This document shows, piece by piece, positions 31,919-40,152 of a stretch of DNA of 64,000 nucleotides. The notes beneath the pieces are model-generated. The model saw only the letters and a program-made list of their open reading frames with translations, ran no database searches and had not been told where the DNA came from. The DNA comes from an uncultured Thioclava sp. (GTDB lineage: Bacteria; Pseudomonadota; Alphaproteobacteria; Rhodobacterales; Rhodobacteraceae): NCBI RefSeq assembly GCF_913064665.1, contig NZ_CAJYBT010000002.1:1-64000 (forward strand), written 5' to 3'. The translations under genes were made by a program, and so were the position numbers. The first letter of the stretch is position 1; each line of letters begins with the position of its first letter.

Positions 31919-32896
31919 ATGCGTTTCATAATTCCGTTGTCGATTGCCGCCTTTGGCACATTTGCGAGCCTCGCTCAGGCCGAAGTGCCCAAAGTGGTGA
32001 CGGATATCCCCCCGGTGCAGTCGCTTGTCGCGCAGGTGATGGGCAATTTGGGCACGCCTTCAGTGCTGCTGGGCCAGAATTCCGACGCCCATCACTATCA
32101 GCTCAAGCCAAGCCAAGCGGGGGCGCTACAGGATGCGGGCCTGATCGTATGGATCGGGCCGCGCCTGACCCCGTGGTTGGAGCGCGCGCTGAACGGGATC
32201 AACGCGCAGGATCACGCCCTGACCTTGCTGGGTGCGCCCGGCTCGCATACCCGCCAGTTCAGCGCCGCCGACCCCCATGATCACAGCGCCGATCTGGATG
32301 AGGATGAAGACCACGACGCGCATGACGCACACGCCACCGAGGCAACGCAACCCGATGCCAATACAGACCCCCATGCCTGGCTTGACCCCGACAATGCCAA
32401 GGTCTGGCTGGGCCTGATCGCGCAGGATCTGGGCAAGCTTGATCCCGAACATGCCCAAACCTATGCGGCCAATGCCAAAGCCGCCCAGGAACGCATCAGT
32501 GCGATGGACACCCGGATCAAGGCGCAATTTGCCCCGGTGCAGGACAAAGCCTTTCTCGTCTATCACGCCGCCTATGGCTATCTTGCGGATCACTACGAAC
32601 TCAACGTGGCAGGGGCGCTTTCGCCCAGTGATGCAACCGCACCCGGGGCGGCGCATATGATCAGCCTGCGCAAGGAAGCGACGGCAACCGTCCCGGCGGC
32701 CAAGATCTATTGCGCCTTCCCCGAGGCGCAGCATGATCCCAAAATGGTCGATATTCTGGTCGATGGCACGCCCGTCAAGCTGGGCGGCGCGCTGGATCCT
32801 TCGGGCAGTTCGCTGACCTACGGGCCGGGCCTGTATGAAGCGCTGATGCAAAAGACCGCCGATACGATCACCACCTGCCTGTCCTCGCAGGATTGA
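31919..32896 (+). CDS. znuA: Periplasmic zinc-binding protein ZnuA
   Basis: 325 residues from ATG 31919, with CAGGAG 6 bases upstream. The signal peptide MRFIIPLSIAAFGTFASLAQ is cut after AQA. The cluster A-I fold has zinc ligands in DAHHYQLKPSQ (near residue 60), DPHAWLDPDNAKVW, and HAAYGYLADHY. The flexible His/Asp-rich loop is around residues 120-145 (DPHDHSADLDEDEDHDAHD). It delivers zinc to ZnuB. The gene is divergent from zur-znuCB and shares the Zur region. Confidence 0.96.
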   Translation: MRFIIPLSIAAFGTFASLAQAEVPKVVTDIPPVQSLVAQVMGNLGTPSVLLGQNSDAHHYQLKPSQAGALQDAGLIVWIGPRLTPWLERALNGINAQDHALTLLGAPGSHTRQFSAADPHDHSADLDEDEDHDAHDAHATEATQPDANTDPHAWLDPDNAKVWLGLIAQDLGKLDPEHAQTYAANAKAAQERISAMDTRIKAQFAPVQDKAFLVYHAAYGYLADHYELNVAGALSPSDATAPGAAHMISLRKEATATVPAAKIYCAFPEAQHDPKMVDILVDGTPVKLGGALDPSGSSLTYGPGLYEALMQKTADTITTCLSSQD

Positions 32897-32928
32897 TCTG
32901 GCCGCGTAGGCATGCCATCTGCATCCGA

Positions 32929-33698
32929 TGACTGATTGGATTGCATTGATAGAAGAAGCCGGGCGCTGGCGTGCTCTCAGCGTGGATGGCACGGGCGCGA
33001 TCACAGGGTCGCGCACCAACCCATCGCCGCGCCCGCTTTTGCCCCAGACCGATCCCCAAACAGAGGTGGTGCTGGCCGCCGCCTCTGTCGGGCTTGAGGC
33101 GCGCGCGCTGCCTTGCACGCCGCTGCCCGAGGGGGCCTGGCCCGTGGCAGAAATCGCGGATCGCGCCCTGCCCGCCCTGCCCGGCTTGCTGCAAACCCAG
33201 CCGCGTGACCCGATCACCCCGCCCGAAGCTGCGCGCATCGCGGGCATTCTGGCGGGCGCACCGCAATTTGACGGGGTGATCTGGATTTGCGGTGCAACCG
33301 CGCTTTGGGCGCATATCTCAGCGGGCGAAGTCGTCAGCGCGGCGCGGGCCGGATCGGCGGCGATGCTGGCGGGGCTTGGCGCTGAATTGGACGCGGGGGC
33401 TGCGTTTGACGCCGCCCTTAGCGACGCGCTGTCACGCCCCGAACGGGCCAGCCGCGATCTTGGCGCGCTGGCGCTGAACGGACAATCAGAGCGCGCGGCG
33501 GGGGCGGTTCTGGGGCTGGAATTGGCCGCAACGCGCCCGTGGTGGCTTGGCCAGCCCGTGCTGGCGCTCAACTCACCCACCGCTCCGGGCTGGGGCGAGG
33601 TTTGCCTGCGTGCCTTGCAAAGCCAAGGTGCACAGGTCACGTTGGGCGATGGTGAGGCCGCGCTGATCGCAGGGCTGGCCCAAGCCCGCAACCGCTGA
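32929..33698 (+). CDS. Degenerate 2-keto-3-deoxygalactonokinase (DgoK)-like protein
   Basis: 256 residues. The middle and end follow the DgoK layout: ARIAGILAGAPQFDGVIWIC, then GATALWAHISAGEVVS where DgoK enzymes have a PGTHTKW-type motif followed by the same SAGEVVS strand, and a C-terminal helix-rich part ending GEAALIAGLAQARNR. The N-terminal phosphate-binding DxGTSNxR segment of the sugar-kinase fold is not found. With no ATP-binding motif visible, catalysis is doubtful and a structural or regulatory role is possible. It lies 32 bp after znuA and 14 bp before the GbsR-type gene. The start at 32929 is the first ATG. Confidence 0.6.
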
Positions 33699-33712
33699 AG
33701 GGAGCCAGCCTC

Positions 33713-34231
33713 ATGACCGATCTGGATCTGTCTGACAGCTTTGGCGAAATTGCTCCGCGCTTTGGGCTGAGCCGTCCGGCGGGGCGCTGTTTCGGGGCGA
33801 TCTGGCGCGCCGCACAAGCGCCCAGCGCCGAGGATCTGGTCGATCAGCTTGGCCGGTCGCGCTCAAACATTTCGGTTGCGCTGAAAGAGCTGCGCGAGGC
33901 CGGGCTGATCCAAAGCGCGCGCACGCCGGGCTCGCGCAAGGAATTTTTCGTCGCCCCCGCCGATCCGTGGGAACTGGCACGGCTGGTGCTGGGCGAACGC
34001 GCGCGCCGCGTCATCGGACCTGCGCGCGATCAGTTGGCCGTGCTGGAAACCCGCAGCGCCGATCCGCGCGCAGCGGCCCTGTGCGAGGTGCTGGATGCCG
34101 TGGCAGGCCATATGGGCGCGCTGTCACGGCTCACCCCCGAGGCGCTGGCCACCCAGATCGATCCTGCGCGCAGCGCCCCGAAATCGAGCGGCAAGAAGAA
34201 GAAAAAGAAGGCCGATAAAGCGGCTACGTAA
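33713..34231 (+). CDS. GbsR/MarR family transcriptional regulator
   Basis: 172 residues. GLSRPAGRCFGAIWRAAQAP with LVDQLGRSRSNISVALKELR is the winged helix-turn-helix of GbsR-type regulators. A short helical part follows (to about 150), then a Lys-rich tail with six consecutive Lys. GGGAGCC precedes ATG 33713. GbsR-type proteins in Bacillus control glycine betaine synthesis and choline uptake, but relatives in alphaproteobacteria often have no such link. Here the neighbour is a kinase-like protein of uncertain function, so the effector is unknown. A hairpin terminator follows. Confidence 0.87.
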   Translation: MTDLDLSDSFGEIAPRFGLSRPAGRCFGAIWRAAQAPSAEDLVDQLGRSRSNISVALKELREAGLIQSARTPGSRKEFFVAPADPWELARLVLGERARRVIGPARDQLAVLETRSADPRAAALCEVLDAVAGHMGALSRLTPEALATQIDPARSAPKSSGKKKKKKADKAAT

Positions 34232-34299
34232 GCCCCCGGTCACGAGCCCGCATCTTCAAAGGCGCGAGCGGGCAATAGCTGCGCACCAACCATTAAAAA

Positions 34300-34323
34300 G
34301 GGCGCCACGCGGCGCCCCCTTTT
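34300..34323. terminator. Terminator between the GbsR-type gene and the J-domain gene
   Basis: GGGCGCC (34300-34306) pairs with GGCGCCC (34311-34317) around ACGC. A run of A precedes and TTTT follows, so it can serve both strands. Confidence 0.75.
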
Positions 34324-34347
34324 CATACCCGGCCCAAGCCCCGAACC

Positions 34348-34968
34348 TTACTTGAAGTTGCGGCTTTCTTTAAGCTGTTCCCAAGCCCAAAGCACCTCTT
34401 GCAGCATGTCTTCCTGAGAACGATCCCCGCCGTTCATATCGGGATGCAGCACCTTGATCAGCGCCTTGTAGGTCTTGCGAATATCCGCCTTTGTGGTGCT
34501 GTCACGCAGATCCAGAATATCCAGCGCACGCTTTTCCGTGGGCGGCAATTTGCGCCCCAGCGAGCGACCCGGATTGAGCGTGGCATTCACGCCCAGCATC
34601 TCATGGGGGTCGGAAATGCCGTGACGCGCCCAGCCCTGTTCCTCTTTGGCCTTGGAAAATGGCTTGGTCGGGCGTTCCCACACCGTCGCATTATCAAGGA
34701 AATTCTGGAATTCTTCCTCGGACTGACCTTGGAAATAGTTCCAGTTCAAATTGTAATCGCGCACATGGTCTTTGCAGAACCAATAGTAATCATCCAACAC
34801 TTTTGGACTTTTGGGCGCGCGGTATTTGCCGGGTTCTTCGCAGCCTGCGTGATCGCACACGCGGGTGGACGATTCAAACGCGCCTGACATGCCACGGCGC
34901 CCCTTAGAGCGGCGCTTCTTGTCGGCGGCGGCCGAAATATTGAACCCGAAAGGATCGCTCTTGCTCAT
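34348..34968 (-). CDS. C-terminal J-domain protein (DnaJ-like co-chaperone)
   Basis: 206 residues. The J domain is C-terminal (about 145-206), with the HPD motif in IKVLHPDMNGGDRSQEDM. The N-terminal half holds Cys/His pairs CDHAGCEEPG and WFCKDHVRDYNLNWNYF, of the zinc-ribbon type found in alphaproteobacterial J proteins next to cobS. J proteins stimulate the ATPase of DnaK; the client here is unknown. AAGAGG lies 5 bases before the ATG. In many relatives a bolA gene stands beside this one and cobS. It is not found here. Confidence 0.86.
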   Translation of the reverse strand: MSKSDPFGFNISAAADKKRRSKGRRGMSGAFESSTRVCDHAGCEEPGKYRAPKSPKVLDDYYWFCKDHVRDYNLNWNYFQGQSEEEFQNFLDNATVWERPTKPFSKAKEEQGWARHGISDPHEMLGVNATLNPGRSLGRKLPPTEKRALDILDLRDSTTKADIRKTYKALIKVLHPDMNGGDRSQEDMLQEVLWAWEQLKESRNFK

Positions 34969-35277
34969 GCTTGCCTCTTGTTCTGCCCGATGCCTGGTTC
35001 GGTGAAAGCGAGTGGACCTACACGCCGAGTCGGGCCACGCAGTTTAGTGGAAATAGCGCTTGAGGGAAGGGGGCGAGCCCTTTGAGCCAAACAAAAACGC
35101 CGATCCGCAAGAATTGCACCTCGACGCGCCCGGTTCGCCCTTGTTTCCTGCAAAGAAAGACGAAGGAGCGACGCGCGCGGCCCAAGAACAGGACCAGCCA
35201 CCGCCTTTCATGCGGATTTCCTTGCCAGATCAATACCCTATCAGGCGTCGTTCACCCAAGCGCGCGCGCCCAATCTC
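34969..35277. other. 309-bp region without a recognisable gene
   Basis: I read both strands. There is no bolA, no tRNA and no terminator with a T-tract. Short frames on the minus strand have no family character. The stretch lies between the J-domain gene and the DUF4177 gene. Confidence 0.5.
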
Positions 35278-35709
35278 TTAGCTGTCGTCCTCGGACCGGC
35301 TGGCGCGCAGGCTGGGCGCACGCCCTTCAGGCGCTTCGGCCTTCAGGCTACGCTCGACGGGTTTGTCGCCCTCAGCCATCAGGCTCACTTTCGGGGCGAC
35401 CTTGGGCGCGCCTTCGGCATTCGCAGCCGTGTCATGGCTGCTCAGATGTGCGCCGATCCCCTGCGCGGGTTCCAGCGACAGCGCGCGACGAAACACCAGC
35501 AGGTTGTGATAGACGGTGGTCTTGCCCGTGAGGCCCGTGCGCTCTTCGGCAGGCAGGGTCTCGGCGCGCAGATACTCCCAGCCCTGCACGGCCATGTCGT
35601 TCATCAAACCCGACAGGGTATGGGCAAACCGATCGATCCCGGTCTTCAGCCCACGCTCTTTTTCTCCCCGCGCCGGGGCGGGAATGACTTTGTATTCGAA
35701 ATGTTGCAT
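35278..35709 (-). CDS. DUF4177 domain protein
   Basis: 143 residues. The first half (about 1-80) is the DUF4177 fold: MQHFEYKVIPAPARGEKERG, then MNDMAVQGWEYLRAETLPAEER and TVYHNLLVFRR. The second half is low-complexity and charged (Ala, Glu, Lys, Pro), probably unstructured. The function of DUF4177 is unknown. AAAGGTGG precedes the ATG. The gene is divergent from cobS across 173 bp and points toward the J-domain gene. Confidence 0.82.
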   Translation of the reverse strand: MQHFEYKVIPAPARGEKERGLKTGIDRFAHTLSGLMNDMAVQGWEYLRAETLPAEERTGLTGKTTVYHNLLVFRRALSLEPAQGIGAHLSSHDTAANAEGAPKVAPKVSLMAEGDKPVERSLKAEAPEGRAPSLRASRSEDDS

Positions 35710-35882
35710 TTGGCCACCTTTTGCTTGGGGGTCTTTCTATCGCATGCGCAGTCCCGGTCAACCGAAACACCCGTGAGGTGGCGGGAACGGGCCGAGCCGC
35801 GTGTAACTGAGACAATTGCGGCTCTTGAACCCCTCTCGCTGATGGTCCACAAATCGCGTCAAGCAAGGAAAGGACGCCCGAG

Positions 35883-36854
35883 ATGCTCGATCAGAACGCC
35901 AAACCGACTGAAGAGGTTGATATCCGAGAAGTTTTCGGCGTCGAGTCCGATATGAAGGTCAAGGCATTCGCCGAAACCAGCGAGCGCGTGCCTGCCATCG
36001 ATTCCACCTACAAGTTCGATCCCGACACCACCTTGGCGATTTTGGCAGGTTTTGCCTATAACCGCCGGGTGATGATTCAGGGCTATCACGGCACGGGAAA
36101 ATCCACCCATATCGAGCAGGTGGCTGCGCGGCTGAACTGGCCCTGCGTGCGCGTCAACCTTGATAGTCATGTCAGCCGGATCGACCTGATCGGCAAGGAT
36201 GCGATCAAGCTGGTCGATGGCAAGCAGGTCACGGTGTTCCACGAGGGCATCCTGCCTTGGGCGCTGCGCAACCCGACCGCGATCGTGTTTGACGAATACG
36301 ACGCGGGGCGCGCGGATGTGATGTTCGTGATCCAGCGCGTGCTGGAAGCCGACGGTAAGCTGACGCTGCTGGATCAAAACGAGGTGATCACGCCGAACCC
36401 CTATTTCCGTCTGTTTGCGACCTCCAACACCGTGGGTCTGGGCGACACGACGGGCCTGTATCACGGCACACAGCAGATCAACCAAGGCCAGATGGACCGC
36501 TGGAGTCTGGTGTCGACGCTGAACTATCTCAGCCATGACGCCGAGGTCGCCATCGTTTTGTCGAAAAACCCGCAATACAACACCGAGACCGGGCGCAAGA
36601 CGATCAGCCAGATGGTGACCGTCGCCGATCTGACGCGCACGGCGTTCATGAATGGCGATCTGTCCACCGTCATGAGCCCGCGCACGGTGATCGCTTGGGC
36701 GCAGAACGCGCGCATCTTCAACAATATCGGCTATGCGTTCCGCCTGTCCTTCCTGAACAAATGCGACGAGTTGGAGCGCCAGACCGTCGCCGAGTTCTAC
36801 CAGCGCCTGTTTGACGAAGAACTGCCCGAATCTGCGGCCGCGATGGCGAAGTGA
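35883..36854 (+). CDS. cobS: Cobaltochelatase subunit CobS
   Basis: 323 residues, the usual CobS length. An AAA+ ATPase that, with CobT and CobN, inserts cobalt into hydrogenobyrinic acid diamide in the aerobic B12 pathway. The start [19 protein letters not shown] is family-specific. The Walker A is GYHGTGKST (Lys 73), and the Walker B reads [39 protein letters not shown] is a CobS block. GGAAAGGA lies 8 bases before the ATG. Its stop overlaps the GTG of the next gene (GTGA). Confidence 0.97.
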   Translation: MLDQNAKPTEEVDIREVFGVESDMKVKAFAETSERVPAIDSTYKFDPDTTLAILAGFAYNRRVMIQGYHGTGKSTHIEQVAARLNWPCVRVNLDSHVSRIDLIGKDAIKLVDGKQVTVFHEGILPWALRNPTAIVFDEYDAGRADVMFVIQRVLEADGKLTLLDQNEVITPNPYFRLFATSNTVGLGDTTGLYHGTQQINQGQMDRWSLVSTLNYLSHDAEVAIVLSKNPQYNTETGRKTISQMVTVADLTRTAFMNGDLSTVMSPRTVIAWAQNARIFNNIGYAFRLSFLNKCDELERQTVAEFYQRLFDEELPESAAAMAK

Positions 36855-37441
36855 TCCGGGCGCTGGCGGCACTGGTGTTGGGGCTCGCCCCCGCGCTTGC
36901 GGCGGCGCAAGACACCAGCGTCCCGGCCAAACCGGGCGAGCTGATCGCGGCGCTGTCGGGCGACTGGAACGGCGACGGGCTCCCTGATGCCGCCACGCTG
37001 ACGCAAAATGATAGCGATGCCGCCGATTTGACGATCTACCTTGGCGATGCGGTCTATGGCCTGAAGCCTGCGCTGACGCTCACGCGCGTGGTGTTCTCGG
37101 GTCAGGGCGGCGGGCAGACCCCCAGTTTGGCCGCGCTCTCGCCCTCTGCCTTCTCGCTGCACCAAGAACAGATCGGCTTTGGCCGCACACCTTGGGAATC
37201 CACGTTTTCCATTGCTTGGCGCGACGAGCAGTTCACCGTCTCGGGCTACAGCTATCAATATTACGACCGTATCGACCCTGAATCTCAGGGCGCGTGCGAC
37301 GTCAACCTGCTTACGGGCGGCTATGAGATCACGCTCGATGGCCAGACCAAAAAAGGCCAGCAAGACCTGCGCGCCTTTGATGCAAGCAAGCTGGGCCCGG
37401 ATTTCATTCCCGGGATCTGTCAGCAGATTTTCGACCGCTAG
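36851..37441 (+). CDS. Secreted FG-GAP/VCBS-like hypothetical protein
   Basis: 196 residues starting with GTG in a GTGA overlap with the cobS stop. A signal peptide ([17 protein letters not shown]) is followed by [18 protein letters not shown], a calcium-loop-like DxNxDGxxD segment of the FG-GAP/VCBS type; the rest is beta-rich. A position between cobS and cobT is seen in several relatives, but the protein has no known role in cobalt chelation. Periplasmic location is likely. A strong terminator follows. Confidence 0.75.
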   Translation: MIRALAALVLGLAPALAAAQDTSVPAKPGELIAALSGDWNGDGLPDAATLTQNDSDAADLTIYLGDAVYGLKPALTLTRVVFSGQGGGQTPSLAALSPSAFSLHQEQIGFGRTPWESTFSIAWRDEQFTVSGYSYQYYDRIDPESQGACDVNLLTGGYEITLDGQTKKGQQDLRAFDASKLGPDFIPGICQQIFDR

Positions 37442-37458
37442 AATCGCGACGGTGTGCG

Positions 37459-37487
37459 AAACGCCCGGCCTTGCGACCGGGCGTTTT
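37459..37487 (+). terminator. Terminator after the cobS transcript
   Basis: AAACGCCCGG (37459-37468) pairs with CCGGGCGTTT (37477-37486) around an 8-nt loop and runs into TTTT. It sits 17 bp after the stop and faces the convergent reductase gene. Confidence 0.85.
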
Positions 37488-37507
37488 ATACTGTGACGGG
37501 TTTAACC

Positions 37508-38089
37508 TCAGACGTTGACCTCGGCCCATTTCGCCGCGCGCCCCCAGAACACCATATCGTCCAGCAGTTCTTTGGTCGGTCCGTTCAGGTGATCACCCAA
37601 TTCGCCAATCGGCGTGCCTTGGCTGGCCTTTACGAAATCCGCGCCGCCAATCGTGACTGCGCCGCGCACCGGCACCATGCCGAAATTCACCGCGATCAGG
37701 CGCAGATGCTCGACCGCGCGCGCCGCCCCCACACCGCCATAGCCCACCGTGCCAATCGGTTTGCGATGCCAGCCCTTGAAGGCGTAATCAAAGGCGTTCT
37801 TGATCGTGGCCGGGATCGAGTGGTTATATTCCGCCGTGAGCACGATGAAGCCATCGCATTCCTCAAGCTTTTTCTCCCATGCCTGCGCGGCGACGTTGGT
37901 CACGGGCTTGGCAGCAGGCGGAGCGACCTCATCAAAGAACGGCAAGGCAGCGTCACGCAGATCCAGTACCTCATAGGTCAGATCATCGCGCGCCGCGATT
38001 TTGCCCTCAAACCACTCCAGCGCCCGATCAGCAAAGCGCCCGTCGCGCGTGGTGCCCACAACGATCCCTAATTTGAGTTTATCCGTCAT
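37508..38089 (-). CDS. NADPH-dependent FMN reductase family protein
   Basis: 193 residues with a flavodoxin-like fold. KLGIVVGTTRDGRFADRALEWF is the FMN-binding start, then FIVLTAEYNHSIPATIKNAFDY and PIGTVGYGGVGAARAVEHLR, all typical of the FMN_red family (ChrR/ArsH-type, chromate or quinone reductase relatives). ATG 38089 follows GGAGAGCGC. It sits on the opposite strand between cobS and cobT, interrupting that pair. Substrate unknown. One could imagine delivery of reduced cobalt for chelation, but the sequence does not show it. Confidence 0.88.
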   Translation of the reverse strand: MTDKLKLGIVVGTTRDGRFADRALEWFEGKIAARDDLTYEVLDLRDAALPFFDEVAPPAAKPVTNVAAQAWEKKLEECDGFIVLTAEYNHSIPATIKNAFDYAFKGWHRKPIGTVGYGGVGAARAVEHLRLIAVNFGMVPVRGAVTIGGADFVKASQGTPIGELGDHLNGPTKELLDDMVFWGRAAKWAEVNV

Positions 38090-38274
38090 AGCGCTCTCCT
38101 GTTTTGCCTCTGGCCTGCGCGGGACGGCAGGCGAAATTCTCAAACGAGATATTAGGTTTAGCAGGTCACGTTCCAACCCCGCAGACTGTGCGCCCCTGAA
38201 CCGGGGGCGCGCGCATTTGCAGGGAACCCTTGCGCCCTCTTGCGGGCGCGCCCGAGCGGTGCTTTATCTGGGAT

Positions 38275-40152
38275 ATGAGCAAGCCCTCCGATAACCCCGC
38301 TGATCCGTTCAAGAAGGCGCTGGCCGAGGCCACCAAAACGATGGCCGATGCGCCTGAATTGACGGTGAGCTATTCGGTCGACCCATCTGGGATGACCTCT
38401 GACACGATGCGCCTGCCGCAGGTGTCGCGCCGAATGACGCGCGACGAGGTGCTGCTGGCGCGCGGCACCGCAGATGCGCTGGCGATGCGCCGTCGCCACC
38501 ACAATGCGAAAATCGACGCCCGCTATGCGCCCACGGGCGAACTGGCGGCCTCGATTTATGAGGCGATGGAAACCGCGCGCTGCGAGGCTTTGGGCGCGCG
38601 CGACATGCCCGGCACGCTGACCAATATCGACGCCAAGATCGCCCATGAGGCCGAGCGCAAGGGCTATGCCCAGATTCGCGCTCCCGAAGAGGCCCCCTTG
38701 TCGGTCGCGGCGGGCTATTTCGTGCGCGAATTGGCGACGGGGCGCAAATTGCCCGCAGGCGCTGCAAATGTGCTTGATCTGTGGCGCCCCTTCATCGAGC
38801 AATCGGCAGGCGATGATCTGGAGGGCGTCGATCACGTTCTCTCAGATCAGGCGGCGTTCGCGCGTATGGCGCGCAAGGTGATCGCCGATCTGGGCTATGG
38901 CGATCAACTGGGTGACGATCCCGACGAAGAGGCCGGGGACGAGGGCGAGGACGACAATCAAGCCCAGCAAGACGACGAGCAGGGCGACAATCAGGGCCGC
39001 GACGAAAGCGAGGAAGACGACGCCGACGCCGCGCCTGAATCCAGTCAGGAAACCCAGCAAGATCAAAGCCAGACGACCGTCAGTTCCGACGATCTCGCCG
39101 ATCAGGAGATGGGCGACGAGGTGGACATGCCTCAGGCCGATGCGCCACTGGAGCCCCCGCCACCGCCCCCCCATTCCGCTGCCGATCCGAATTACACGGT
39201 CTATTCAACCGCGTTCGACGAGGAAATCGCCGCCGAGGATCTGGCCGAACCCGCCGAGTTGGAACGCCTGCGTCTTTATCTCGATCAGCAGTTGGAACCG
39301 CTGAAAGGGGCCGTGTCGCGCCTCGCCAACAAGTTGCAGCGCCGCCTGCAAGCCCAGCAAAGCCGCTCGTGGGAGTTTGACCGCGAAGAAGGCATGCTGG
39401 ACGCGGGCCGCTTGGCGCGCGTGGTTGCCAACCCGACGATGCCGCTGTCCTTCAAGGTCGAGAAGGATACCGAGTTTCGCGACACCGTGGTGACGCTGCT
39501 GCTGGACAATTCCGGCTCGATGCGGGGCCGCCCGATCTCGATTGCCGCGATCTGCGCCGATGTTCTGGCGCGCACCCTCGAGCGCTGCGACGTGAAAGTC
39601 GAAATCCTCGGCTTTACCACGCGGGCGTGGAAAGGTGGGCAATCGCGCGAGAAATGGCTCGCTGATGGGCGCCCGCAATCGCCCGGTCGCCTGAACGATC
39701 TGCGTCACATCATCTACAAGCGCGCCGACGCCCCGATGCGCCGCACGCGCACCAATCTGGGCCTGATGATGAAGGAAGGCCTGCTGAAGGAAAACATCGA
39801 CGGCGAGGCGCTGGAATGGGCACATCGCCGGATGATGGCGCGTTCAGAAGCGCGCAAAATTCTGATGGTGATTTCCGATGGCGCGCCGGTGGATGACTCA
39901 ACTTTGTCCGTCAACCCCGCGATTTATCTTGAAAAACACCTGCGCGACGTGATCGCAATGGTGGAAAAACGCCGCGCGGTCGAACTGATCGCCATCGGGA
40001 TCGGCCATGACGTGACGCGCTATTACCAGCACGCCGTCACGATCACCGATGTCGAGCAATTGGCCGGCGCAATGACCGAGCAACTCGCCGGTCTGTTTGA
40101 CAGCGATCCGCGCGCGCGCGCGCGCCTGCTGGGTATCAAAAAGGCAATGTGA
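38275..40152 (+). CDS. cobT: Cobaltochelatase subunit CobT
   Basis: 625 residues, normal for CobT. The N-terminal helical part comes first, then a very acidic stretch (about 220-280, runs of Asp/Glu) and a C-terminal von Willebrand A domain with the metal site [15 protein letters not shown]. The start [20 protein letters not shown] at 38275 fits the family; the ribosome site is weak (GGGA). It works with CobS and CobN in cobalt insertion. Its stop overlaps the pepP start by one base (TGATG), so the two are coupled. Confidence 0.96.
   Translation: MSKPSDNPADPFKKALAEATKTMADAPELTVSYSVDPSGMTSDTMRLPQVSRRMTRDEVLLARGTADALAMRRRHHNAKIDARYAPTGELAASIYEAMETARCEALGARDMPGTLTNIDAKIAHEAERKGYAQIRAPEEAPLSVAAGYFVRELATGRKLPAGAANVLDLWRPFIEQSAGDDLEGVDHVLSDQAAFARMARKVIADLGYGDQLGDDPDEEAGDEGEDDNQAQQDDEQGDNQGRDESEEDDADAAPESSQETQQDQSQTTVSSDDLADQEMGDEVDMPQADAPLEPPPPPPHSAADPNYTVYSTAFDEEIAAEDLAEPAELERLRLYLDQQLEPLKGAVSRLANKLQRRLQAQQSRSWEFDREEGMLDAGRLARVVANPTMPLSFKVEKDTEFRDTVVTLLLDNSGSMRGRPISIAAICADVLARTLERCDVKVEILGFTTRAWKGGQSREKWLADGRPQSPGRLNDLRHIIYKRADAPMRRTRTNLGLMMKEGLLKENIDGEALEWAHRRMMARSEARKILMVISDGAPVDDSTLSVNPAIYLEKHLRDVIAMVEKRRAVELIAIGIGHDVTRYYQHAVTITDVEQLAGAMTEQLAGLFDSDPRARARLLGIKKAM

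Noticed and set aside
32126-33817. 563-codon minus-strand frame opposite znuA and the DgoK-like gene
   Set aside because: It runs through several plus-strand genes and their Zur-proximal region and has no protein features.
35018-35233. Possible small minus-strand gene in the 309-bp blank
   Set aside because: No ribosome site, no family pattern, and composition like other non-coding frames here.
36851-37441. CobT-related role for the secreted FG-GAP-like protein
   Set aside because: A periplasmic export signal is at odds with cytoplasmic cobalt chelation. Position alone is not enough.
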